Below are positions 17,611 through 25,050 of a DNA stretch of 64,000 bases, one piece after another (within the stretch, counting starts at the first letter, position 1; every line of letters begins with the position of its first letter). The stretch lies in contig NZ_BNAU01000012.1 in assembly GCF_014653945.1 (NCBI RefSeq), forward strand, positions 147,378 through 211,377. The letters run 5' to 3'. The notes under the pieces were generated by a model that saw only the letters and a list, made by a program, of their open reading frames with translations, was not told the DNA's origin and did not search any database. A program made the translations under genes and the position numbers. Source of the stretch: Amycolatopsis deserti. GTDB taxonomy: Bacteria; Actinomycetota; Actinomycetes; Mycobacteriales; Pseudonocardiaceae.

Positions 17611-18525
17611 TCAGACGAGCTGACGATCCAGGTCCGGTTCCAGGTAGATCAGCCGCGCGGACGGCACCCGCTCACGCACCCGGGCCTCGGCCGCGTCGAT
17701 CTCACCGGCCACCTCCGACAGCTCCAGACGCGGCGCGAGCGCGAGCTTCGCGGCCACCAGCAGCTCGTCCGGGCCCAGGTACTGGGTGCGGATGTGGATC
17801 ACGCGGTCGACCCGGCCGCCGGCCAGCGCCTCGCAGATGCTGTCCAGCTCGCGGTCGGTCGCGCCCTCGCCGATCAGCAGGCTCTTCATCTCGACGATCA
17901 GGATGATCGCGATGATCCCGAGCAGGACACCGATCATCACGGTGCCGACGCCGTCCCACACCGGGTTGCCGGTCAGCTCGGACAGCCCGACGCCGATCAG
18001 CGCGAAGACCAGACCGAGCAGCGCGCCGGTGTCCTCCAGCAGCACAACCGGCAGCTCCGGCGTGCGCGACTGGCGGATGAACTGCCACCAGGTCGCGTCA
18101 CCCTTGATCTTGCGCGACTCCCCGATCGCGGTGACGAACGAGTAGCTCTCCAGCCCGATCGCGACGACCAGGATGCCGACCGCGACCAGCGGGCTGGTCA
18201 GCGGTTCCGGGTGCTCGATCTTGTGGATGCCCTCGTAGAGCGCGAACACCGAACCGAGCGTGAACAGCATCAGCGCGACGACGAACGACCAGAAGTACCG
18301 CTCCCGCCCGAATCCGAACGGGTGCTCGCGCGTGGCGCGCCGCCGAGCCTGGCGCTGGCCCAGCAGGAGCAGGCCCTGGTTGGACGTGTCGGCGACCGAG
18401 TGCACCGACTCGGCGAGCATCGACGAGGACCCGGTGATCAGGAACCCGACGAACTTCGCCGCGGCGATCCCGGCGTTGGCGATCAAAGCCGCGACGATCG
18501 CCTTCGTTCCGCCACTTGCCGACAC
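17611..18525 (-). CDS. Cation diffusion facilitator (CDF) metal transporter
   Basis: A 304-residue CDF exporter with six membrane segments. The first metal-site half is in LAESVHSVADTSNQ (segment 2) and the second in LLEDTGALLGLVFALIG (segment 5), which carries Asp. The segment HPFGFGRERYFWSF between segments 2 and 3 is typical of the ZNT9-like branch. The C-terminal cytoplasmic domain (about 215-304) is present. It exchanges divalent cations, probably Zn, for protons. GTG start with an AGGGGG site 5 nt upstream. Confidence 0.9.
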   Translation of the reverse strand: MSASGGTKAIVAALIANAGIAAAKFVGFLITGSSSMLAESVHSVADTSNQGLLLLGQRQARRRATREHPFGFGRERYFWSFVVALMLFTLGSVFALYEGIHKIEHPEPLTSPLVAVGILVVAIGLESYSFVTAIGESRKIKGDATWWQFIRQSRTPELPVVLLEDTGALLGLVFALIGVGLSELTGNPVWDGVGTVMIGVLLGIIAIILIVEMKSLLIGEGATDRELDSICEALAGGRVDRVIHIRTQYLGPDELLVAAKLALAPRLELSEVAGEIDAAEARVRERVPSARLIYLEPDLDRQLV

Positions 18526-18580
18526 GCTGACCCCCTGGAGTCCTACCCGTTTTGTCGCGATGAGCCTAAGGCCAACGGGT

Positions 18581-19039
18581 TCACCGCAGCAGAGGGAGTC
18601 CGCCGACCAGTTTGTCGATCTTGTTCCGCGGGCCCACCAGGCTCACGGCGTAGTACGCGAAGGCCAACTCCTCGGTACCCGCCATCGCCTCGGTGTACTC
18701 CACGTAGGATCGGCTGGCCTGCGCGTGCTTGGACATGTCGGCGACGAAGATCCCCTCCCGGTTCGCGGCCTTCGTGCGGATCTGCAGCAGCTTGGCGGCG
18801 TCCGCGGCCAGGATCGAGCAGCCGGTCCACGGCAACCCGGCGTGCGGGCGGCCGGAGGCGTCCGCGACCTCGGGGCCGAGCAGCGACGGCAGGACCTTGC
18901 CGACCGCGGCGCCCAGGCACGCGGTGGCGTTGGCGACGAGACCCGGCCCGAGCGAGGGGTCGGCGACGATCACCCACTTCACCTTCGCGGTTCGGGTGGT
19001 GGCGTCGAGCTGGACATCAACCTGATGATCTGTGGTCAC
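18581..19039 (-). CDS. DUF2000 family protein
   Basis: A 152-residue protein matching the DUF2000 family: KVKWVIVADPSLGPGLVANATACL near the N-terminus and LPWTGCSIL in the centre. The family has a peptidyl-tRNA-hydrolase-2-like fold, as I recall, but no established function. The GTG at 19039 was preferred over an upstream ATG because that extension crosses the divergent promoter region and does not look like the family. It is divergent from an Lrp-type regulator gene, a common arrangement for an Lrp target. Confidence 0.75.
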   Translation of the reverse strand: MTTDHQVDVQLDATTRTAKVKWVIVADPSLGPGLVANATACLGAAVGKVLPSLLGPEVADASGRPHAGLPWTGCSILAADAAKLLQIRTKAANREGIFVADMSKHAQASRSYVEYTEAMAGTEELAFAYYAVSLVGPRNKIDKLVGGLPLLR

Positions 19040-19083
19040 GAGCGCACAAGCTAGGCAAAGATGTGTGTCGAAGCCAGCAGAGC

Positions 19084-19098
19084 CGAACTTAATTCGAC
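19084..19098. promoter_or_regulatory. Possible Lrp-type operator
   Basis: An AT-rich imperfect palindrome, CGAACTTAATTCGA, stands out in the 71-bp GC-rich gap between the divergent DUF2000 and Lrp genes. It has the inverted-repeat form with an AT centre typical of Lrp/AsnC sites. Assignment is inference. Confidence 0.4.
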
Positions 19099-19110
19099 AG
19101 GAGACCCGTT

Positions 19111-19572
19111 TTGGCCGGTTTGGACGAACTTGATCAGGCATTGCTGCGGGAACTGCAGCGCGACGGACGGCGGACCAACCGGGAACTGGCCGCCGCGACG
19201 GGCGTCTCGCCGTCGACGTCGCTGGAGCGCGTCCGGGCGCTGCGCGAGCGCGGGGTGATCCGCGGGTACAACGTGGACCTGGACCTGGCGAAGATCGGCC
19301 GCCCGGTCCAGGCGCTCATCGCGGTGCGGGTGCGCCCGCCGTCCCGGCCGGTCATCGATGCCTTCCGGGAATGGGTGACGCTGCTGCCCGAGACGCTGGG
19401 CGTGTTCGTGGTGACCGGCGGCGAGGACTTCCTCGTGCACGTGGCGGTGCCGGACAACGACAGCCTGTACGCGTTCGTCATCGACCGGCTCACCCAGCGC
19501 CAGGAGGTCGCCGACGTGCGCACGAACGTGATCTACGAGCACATCCGCAGCCGCGTGATCGAGCCGGCCTAG
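19111..19572 (+). CDS. Lrp/AsnC family transcriptional regulator
   Basis: A 153-residue regulator: N-terminal helix-turn-helix (LDQALLRELQRDGRRTNREL, then ATGVSPSTSLERVRALRERGVIRGY) and C-terminal RAM/ligand-binding domain (about 65-150, with the GGEDFLVHVAV core). The start is TTG at 19111, supported by AGGAG 7 nt upstream and by the usual LDELDQALL opening of the family. It probably controls the divergent DUF2000 gene and itself in response to an amino acid. Confidence 0.9.
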   Translation: MAGLDELDQALLRELQRDGRRTNRELAAATGVSPSTSLERVRALRERGVIRGYNVDLDLAKIGRPVQALIAVRVRPPSRPVIDAFREWVTLLPETLGVFVVTGGEDFLVHVAVPDNDSLYAFVIDRLTQRQEVADVRTNVIYEHIRSRVIEPA

Positions 19573-19590
19573 CGGTCGCGAACGGGCCGT

Positions 19591-19617
19591 CGGTGGCGGC
19601 GATCCGCACCGCCACCG
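19591..19617. terminator. Hairpin between convergent lrp-type and manA genes
   Basis: A perfect 9-bp stem CGGTGGCGG / CCGCCACCG with a 9-nt loop, followed on the plus strand by GTTTCC, 19 bp after the regulator stop and 40 bp beyond the manA end. It could serve both transcripts. Confidence 0.55.
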
Positions 19618-19657
19618 GTTTCCGGTCCTGCCGGAATCACCCGGCGCGCTGGAATCG

Positions 19658-20881
19658 CTACAGGCAGCCCGACGTGGCGCGGAACAGCTGCGTCCGCCCG
19701 CTCTCCGCGGGGTGCACGGCGACCGCCGGGTCCGAGGCCGGCACCCACACCGACTGGCCGCGCCGCAGCTCGATCTCCTGGCCGCTCTCCGCCTTGATCC
19801 GCACCGAGCCCTGGGTGCACAGCAGGATCTGCGGCTTGCCGTTGTCGACGCGCAGCGAACCGCTCTCCCCGGCCGCCCACTCGCACCGGGAAAGCTCGAA
19901 CTCCGGCGCGTCCGTCGTGTACACCTCGCCGCAGTCGGACGGCTCGCCACGCAGGATCGGCATGTCCGCGCACGTGAAGTCGACGACGCGGAGCAACTCG
20001 GGCACGTCCACGTGCTTCGGCGTCAGGCCGCAGCGCAGGATGTTGTCCGAGTTCGCCAGGATCTCCACCGCGGTGCCGTGCAGGTACAGGTGCAGGTTCC
20101 CGGCCGGCAGGTAGATCGCCTCACCGGCGCTCAGCGTCAGCCGGTTGAGCAGCAGCGCGGCCAGCACCCCGGCGTCGCGCGGGTGCGCCTCGCCCAGTTC
20201 GAGGATCGTCCGGCACTCGACGTCGAACTCGCCGTGGTCCTTCACGTGCAGCACGCACGCGTCGAGCACCTCGGGCAGCAGCTCGTCCAGCACCGGCTGC
20301 GGCAGCGTGATCCACGTGGTGAACAGCGCGCGCAAGCCGTCGGAGTCCGGCTGGGCGGCCAGCAGCTCGGTGTACTTCGCCAGGCCCGGGGTTTCGATGG
20401 CGCGCAGCAGCTCGACCGTGCGCTCCGGCTCGCGGAACCCGGCCAGCGCGTGGAACTCGGTGAGCGCGCACACCAGCTCGGGCTTCGCGGTCGGGTCCGG
20501 GTAGTTCCGGTTCGGCGCGTCCCGCGGGATGCCGGCGGCCTCCTCGCGCGCGTAGCCCTCGGCGGACTGCTCGGCCGAGGGGTGCGCCTGCATCGACAGC
20601 GGCTCCTCGACGGCGAGGATCTTCAGCAGGAACGGCAGCCGGTTGCCCCAGTGCTCGGCGCACTCCCGGCCGAGCTGGCCGAGCGGGTCGGCCTCGACGA
20701 GTTCCAGCAGGCTGCGCTCGGCGCCGTCCGGACCCACGATGCGCGACGGGTCGCCCGGGTGGGCGCCCATCCACAGCTCCGCCTCGGGATGCGGCGCGGG
20801 CACCTCACGACCCAGCAGCTCGGGGATGGTCGTCCGGGACCCCCAGGCGTAGGGCCGCACCGCATTGCGCAGCAGCTCCAC
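19658..20881 (-). CDS. manA: Mannose-6-phosphate isomerase, class I
   Basis: A 407-residue enzyme interconverting fructose-6-phosphate and mannose-6-phosphate. Zinc ligands are visible in MQAHPS (Gln, His), in KPELVCALTEFHALAGF (Glu) and in YLPAGNLHLYLHG (His). It supplies mannose for PIM, lipomannan and glycoprotein synthesis. It lies downstream of manB, the SIS-like protein and the Trm112 gene on the same strand, the arrangement of the mycobacterial manB-manA cluster. GTG start with AAGGAG about 11 nt upstream. Confidence 0.94.
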   Translation of the reverse strand: MELLRNAVRPYAWGSRTTIPELLGREVPAPHPEAELWMGAHPGDPSRIVGPDGAERSLLELVEADPLGQLGRECAEHWGNRLPFLLKILAVEEPLSMQAHPSAEQSAEGYAREEAAGIPRDAPNRNYPDPTAKPELVCALTEFHALAGFREPERTVELLRAIETPGLAKYTELLAAQPDSDGLRALFTTWITLPQPVLDELLPEVLDACVLHVKDHGEFDVECRTILELGEAHPRDAGVLAALLLNRLTLSAGEAIYLPAGNLHLYLHGTAVEILANSDNILRCGLTPKHVDVPELLRVVDFTCADMPILRGEPSDCGEVYTTDAPEFELSRCEWAAGESGSLRVDNGKPQILLCTQGSVRIKAESGQEIELRRGQSVWVPASDPAVAVHPAESGRTQLFRATSGCL

Positions 20882-20949
20882 TGTCTTCTCAACTCCTTGG
20901 TTCTTCCAACCCCTCGCCCGATTCCCGCGGGATCGGGCCCGAACCGGCG

Positions 20950-22053
20950 TCAGGCGGACGCGGGCTCGTAGTGCCCGCCACCCCCGGTGGCGCCCGTGGC
21001 CAGCCCGAGGTAGACCGCGGCCAGCTCGAACCGTAGCGCGAGCACCCCGGCGCGCACAGGCTCGTCACCGACGATCTCGTCCGCGGGGGCCACCACTCCG
21101 GCCCCGGGAAGCGTATGCGAAGCGTCGTGGCGCGCCGCGTCGGCCGCCGGGCCGCTGTGCACCGCGAGCAGCAGCACCCGGTAGTTCGGCAGGTCGGTGT
21201 CGAAATCGGGGTCGGCGAAGATGTCCCGCTCGCCGGAGCTGCTCGCCGCCGCCTGCCGCAGAGCGCGACGGGTCAGCGCCTGACGGTAGTCGGCGATGTC
21301 GGCGACGACGCCGGCGAACGAACCCAGCGCGTAGCCGGCGTGCTGGGCGACCGCGACCGCGATCGGGTCCAGCCCCCACAGCAACGGGATCCGGTCGGCC
21401 AGGCGCAGGGCGAGCGCCTTGGCGGGGTTGGCGAAGGAGTCTCGGCCGAGGTGGCCGCGCTCGGCCTCGGAGTCGAGCTGGTCGGCCAGCAACTGCACGT
21501 CGGCGACCAGCAGGCCGAGGGCGTTCGCCGTGAGCAGCCCGGCGGCCAGGCCGCGGGCGAAGGTCAGCTCGGGCGGTACCGGGACCCGCGGCACGAGCTG
21601 GACGCCCTTCCCGGCGACCGACGCCGCGACCGGGCCCTCGTTCGGCGCGGACAGCACCACCGTCGCGCCGAACCGCGCGGCGCGTTCGATGCCGGCGGCC
21701 AGCTCGCGGTCGAACGGGTCGTCGGTGTGCGCGAAGACGACGTCCAGCGCCCCGATCCACGGCGGCACCGCCTCGGAGACCAGCACCGGCGCCGGGCAGG
21801 CCGGCGCCAGCAGCGCGTACAGCAGACGGGCCACGCTGCGGCTCACCCCGGGACGGACGACCAGCACGAGCGCCCGCGGACGGCCCAGGTCGAGCCGGTC
21901 GGCCAGCTCGGCGTCCGCGGCGACCTCGGCGGTGGACCGCACCTGGGCGCCGGCCATCGCCGCCGCCCTCAGCAGTCCTGCCGTGTCGGCCTCCGCCAGG
22001 CGCGCGGGGTCGTCCAGGAGGGTGTCGTCAAGCACCGTCGGCACGGGACTCAC
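20950..22053 (-). CDS. SIS-domain, TobH-like protein
   Basis: A 367-residue protein with two SIS-like halves, related to bacterial phosphoglucose/phosphomannose isomerase-type proteins and to the protein between manA and manB in mycobacteria (Rv3256c, annotated TobH-like, from memory). RALVLVVRPGVSRSVARLLYALL and ATVVLSAPNEGPVA fit sugar-phosphate-binding loops, but I do not see a clear catalytic signature. The start overlaps the Trm112 gene by 26 bp. A role in mannose phosphate metabolism is suggested by context only. Confidence 0.75.
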   Translation of the reverse strand: MSPVPTVLDDTLLDDPARLAEADTAGLLRAAAMAGAQVRSTAEVAADAELADRLDLGRPRALVLVVRPGVSRSVARLLYALLAPACPAPVLVSEAVPPWIGALDVVFAHTDDPFDRELAAGIERAARFGATVVLSAPNEGPVAASVAGKGVQLVPRVPVPPELTFARGLAAGLLTANALGLLVADVQLLADQLDSEAERGHLGRDSFANPAKALALRLADRIPLLWGLDPIAVAVAQHAGYALGSFAGVVADIADYRQALTRRALRQAAASSSGERDIFADPDFDTDLPNYRVLLLAVHSGPAADAARHDASHTLPGAGVVAPADEIVGDEPVRAGVLALRFELAAVYLGLATGATGGGGHYEPASA

Positions 22054-22240
22054 CCGGAATCGTGGCCTCGTCGAGCAACAGCACGGGGATGCCGTCCCGC
22101 ACCGGGAACTCGCGGCCGCAGGAGGTGCACGTCAGCGCGTCGGCCTCCGGGTCGCTCGCCGTTCCCGGGCGCAGCGGCGCGTGGTCGTCGGACGGGCACG
22201 CCAGGATCTCCAGCAACTGGGCATCGAGCGCGACTGCCAT
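22028..22240 (-). CDS. Trm112 family protein
   Basis: A 70-residue zinc-finger protein: MAVALDAQLLEILACPSDDHAPL, then ALTCTSCGREFPVRDGIPVLL. In the first CPxC-type motif the second Cys is Asp (CPSD), while the CTSC pair is intact, so zinc binding may be altered. Trm112 proteins act as partners of methyltransferases; which one here is unknown. The ATG at 22240 was chosen by family length. It lies 11 bp after manB in the same direction. Confidence 0.85.
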   Translation of the reverse strand: MAVALDAQLLEILACPSDDHAPLRPGTASDPEADALTCTSCGREFPVRDGIPVLLLDEATIPGESRADGA

Positions 22241-22251
22241 GTGGAACCTCC

Positions 22252-23607
22252 CTAGCTGCGAACGATCGCGAGGACTTCGTCGGTCAGCGCGCGGACCGCG
22301 TCGGAATCGGCAGCCTCGACGTTGAGCCGGAGCAGCGGTTCGGTGTTGGACGGGCGCAGATTGAACCACGCCTTGCCCGGCAGTTTCACGGTCAGGCCGT
22401 CCATCTCGTCGATCTCCACGCCGGGACGGCTCGCGAACGCGTCCTTGACCGCGAGCTGCTTGGCTACCTGGTCGTCGACCGTCGAGTTGATCTCGCCCGA
22501 GGCCGCGTAGCGCGAGTACTCCGCGGTCAGCTCCGACAGCGGCCGCTCCTGCTCGCCGAGCGCGGCCAGCACGTGCAGCGCGGCCAGCATGCCGGTGTCG
22601 GCCCGCCAGAAGTCGCGGAAGTAGTAGTGCGCGGAGTGCTCGCCGCCGAAGATCGCGCCGGTGGCGGCCATCTCCTGCTTGATGAACGAGTGCCCGACGC
22701 GGGTGCGCACCGGCTTGCCGCCGTTCTCGGCGACGATCTCCGGTACGGCCTGGGAGGTGATCAGGTTGTGGATGATCGTGCCGCCCGGGTCCTTGGCCAG
22801 CTCGCGCACGGCGACCAGCGCGGTGATCGCGCTCGGCGACACCGGGTCGCCGTTTTCGTCGACCACGAAGCAGCGGTCGGCGTCGCCGTCGAAGGCCAGG
22901 CCCGCGTCGGCGCCGACCTCGCGGACCTTGGCCTGCAGGTCGACCAGGTTCTTCGGGTCCAGCGGGTTGGCCTCGTGGTTGGGGAAGCTGCCGTCCAGCT
23001 CGAAGTACATCGGCACGATCTCGATCGGCAGGCCCTCGAAGACGGTCGGGACGGTGTGGCCGCCCATTCCGTTGCCGGCGTCGACGGCGATCTTCAGCGG
23101 CCGGCTGCCGGACAGGTCGACCAGCTCGCGCAGGTAGCCGGCGTAGTCGCGGAGGACGTCCCGCTCGGTGACGCTGCCCGGCTGGCCGGCGAACTCCGGA
23201 ACGCCCTGCTCGACGGTGTCGCGGATCTCGGCGAGCCCGGACTCCTGCCCCACCGGGGCGGCGCCCGCGCGGCAGAGCTTGATGCCGTTGTACTTGGCCG
23301 GGTTGTGGCTCGCGGTGAACATCGCCCCGGGCAGGTTGAGCGAACCGGAGGCGAAGTAGAGCTGGTCGGTGCTGCACAGGCCGATCGACACGACGTCCAG
23401 GCCCTGCGAGGTGACACCCTCGGCGAACGCGGCGGCCAGTCCCGGCGACGACTCGCGCATGTCGTGGCCGATCACCACCGACGGCGACTCCGGCTTGATC
23501 AGCAGCGCGAAGGCGGCGCCGAAGTCCCGGACGAGGCCGGCGTCCAGCTGCTCGCCGACGACACCCCGGATGTCGTAGGCCTTGACGATGGCCGACAGGT
23601 CTGACAC
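22252..23607 (-). CDS. manB: Phosphomannomutase/phosphoglucomutase
   Basis: A 451-residue alpha-D-phosphohexomutase converting mannose-6-phosphate to mannose-1-phosphate, the step after ManA toward GDP-mannose. The catalytic Ser is in MFTASHNPAKYNG, the Mg site is DGDADR, the sugar-binding loop is GGEHSAHYYF, and RPSNTEPLLRL is the phosphate-binding loop of domain 4. The GTG at 23607 follows GGGGAG and starts just before the family opening (IVKAYDIRG); an ATG at 23631 gives eight more residues and cannot be excluded. Confidence 0.95.
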   Translation of the reverse strand: MSDLSAIVKAYDIRGVVGEQLDAGLVRDFGAAFALLIKPESPSVVIGHDMRESSPGLAAAFAEGVTSQGLDVVSIGLCSTDQLYFASGSLNLPGAMFTASHNPAKYNGIKLCRAGAAPVGQESGLAEIRDTVEQGVPEFAGQPGSVTERDVLRDYAGYLRELVDLSGSRPLKIAVDAGNGMGGHTVPTVFEGLPIEIVPMYFELDGSFPNHEANPLDPKNLVDLQAKVREVGADAGLAFDGDADRCFVVDENGDPVSPSAITALVAVRELAKDPGGTIIHNLITSQAVPEIVAENGGKPVRTRVGHSFIKQEMAATGAIFGGEHSAHYYFRDFWRADTGMLAALHVLAALGEQERPLSELTAEYSRYAASGEINSTVDDQVAKQLAVKDAFASRPGVEIDEMDGLTVKLPGKAWFNLRPSNTEPLLRLNVEAADSDAVRALTDEVLAIVRS

Positions 23608-23686
23608 GCGCTCTCCCCGAGAGTTGTCCATGGGCTGCGGATACCCGAGAGCCTACCGGGGGAACGCTCGGTGGATGTGGCGTGAC

Positions 23687-24043
23687 CTACGAGATCGGGT
23701 CGGGCAGCACGCGCAGGTGGCCGCGGCGCCCGGACGGGCCCTCCGGTTCCGGCGGCGGGGCGGGCCGGTCGGACCGGCCGGCTTCGCGGACGGCCTCGGC
23801 GAGCGCCGTGAGCTCGTCGTCGGACCGGTCGGGGGCGGCGAACTCGCCCTCGTGCCGGACGACCTCCCAGCCCCGGGGTGCGGTGAGCCGCAGCGCGTGC
23901 GCCTCGCACAGGTCGTAGGAATGCGGCTCGGACGCCGTCGCGAGGGGACCGACCACCGCGGTCGAATCGCTGTAGGCGTAGGTAAGCGTGGCGACGGCCG
24001 GGTTCAGGCACCCCGTTCGCGAACACTTTCGTACGCTCGACAC
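23687..24043 (-). CDS. DUF3499 family protein
   Basis: A 118-residue protein that opens VSSVRKCSRTGCLNPAVATL and continues with EPHSYDLCEAHALRLTAPRGWEVV: paired CxxxxC and CxxH elements that look like a small zinc-binding domain, followed by an acidic/Pro-rich tail. The family sits between manB and the zincin-like gene in many actinobacteria (Rv3258c in M. tuberculosis, from memory); its function is unknown. The GTG at 24043 matches the family start. Further upstream reading in frame enters the convergent neighbour and is not coding. Confidence 0.85.
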   Translation of the reverse strand: MSSVRKCSRTGCLNPAVATLTYAYSDSTAVVGPLATASEPHSYDLCEAHALRLTAPRGWEVVRHEGEFAAPDRSDDELTALAEAVREAGRSDRPAPPPEPEGPSGRRGHLRVLPDPIS

Positions 24044-24133
24044 GATCGCAGACGATAGCGCTTCCCCCGGGCAAGTGCGCGCAGGCGCACCGGTGGGGGC
24101 CACCGACCGAGGCCAACGCGTAACCTTCCGGAT

Positions 24134-24598
24134 GTGTCTATGGCTCGAAGTTCCCGGCATCGGCGGCGTGTCCGCCGGGACCGGCATGGCCGCGGGCTGC
24201 GTGGGCCGCTGTACCCGGCGACCCTGCCCGCCGCGGCCAGCCGCGCGGAGAAGTTCGACCAGCTCGTGCTCGACGCGCTCGAGCCGATCGAGGCCCGGTG
24301 GCGGGACCAGCTGACGAAGCTCGACGTGGCGGTCGACGACGTGCCCGAGATCCGCGCCGCGGGCGGCCCGGCGGACGACGGGGTGCTCCACGACGGGGCG
24401 GTGCCGCTGTCCAGGCTGGTGCCGGCGGGCGTGGACCGGGCCGGCCTGCCGACGCGCGCGCGGATCGTGCTGTACCGGCGGCCGCTCGAGGCGCGGGCCA
24501 AGGACCCCGGCGAACTGGCCGAACTCGTGCACGACGTGCTGGTGGAGCAGGTGGCGGGCTACCTGGGCGTCGAACCGGACATCATCGAGGGCGAGTAG
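24134..24598 (+). CDS. Zincin-like metallopeptidase family protein, metal site degenerate
   Basis: A 154-residue protein of the small zincin family (DUF1025/Zincin_1). The C-terminal helix that should carry HExxH reads LVHDVLVEQVAGYLGV: the Glu remains but the zinc-binding His residues are Val and Ala. The N-terminal 25 residues are Arg/His-rich. It is divergent from the DUF3499 gene, an arrangement shared with mycobacteria. GTG at 24134, or ATG at 24140 two codons later. A protease role is doubtful without the metal site. Confidence 0.75.
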   Translation: MSMARSSRHRRRVRRDRHGRGLRGPLYPATLPAAASRAEKFDQLVLDALEPIEARWRDQLTKLDVAVDDVPEIRAAGGPADDGVLHDGAVPLSRLVPAGVDRAGLPTRARIVLYRRPLEARAKDPGELAELVHDVLVEQVAGYLGVEPDIIEGE

Positions 24599-24726
24599 CG
24601 CTCGGGACCGGCCCCACCGCGGGCGGTGGCCTGCTGCGCGGCCTGGCGCCGGGGCTGAGGGCCGTGGCGCCGGGGGGACTGCTTCCGCAAGCGCGGCGCC
24701 GACGGATGCGGCGGCTCCGGGGCCGA

Positions 24727-24960
24727 AGTCGCCAGCGCGGGCAGCAGCCCGCCCCGCCGGGCAGGCCCGGCACCAGCCGCCCAGCTCCAACGGACACGCG
24801 CCAACAGGTGCGACCCGCCGCCAAGTCACCAGCGCAGGCACCAGCCGCCCCGCCGGGCAGGCCCGGCACCAGCCGCCCAGCTCCAACGGACACGCACCAA
24901 CACGTGTGCGGCCCGCCGCCAAGTCACCAGCGCAGGCACCAGCCGCCCCGCGGGGCGGCC
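24727..24960. repeat. About 97-bp tandem repeat, 2.4 copies
   Basis: The segment AGTCACCAGCGCAGGCACCA starts copies at 24824 and 24922, with a diverged version (AGTCGCCAGCG) at 24727; spacings are 97 and 98 bp. The unit contains CGCCGGGCAGGCCCGGCACC, able to fold. The array fills much of the 452-bp convergent gap 24599-25050, where no gene could be supported on either strand. Confidence 0.85.
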
Positions 24961-25050
24961 CGCCGCCGGCAGCGCCGAACCGTGGCTCAGGGCGCACCGG
25001 CTCCCCAGTCGCCGCGCCAGCAGCAACCCCGCCCACGGGGGCGCCGGCGC

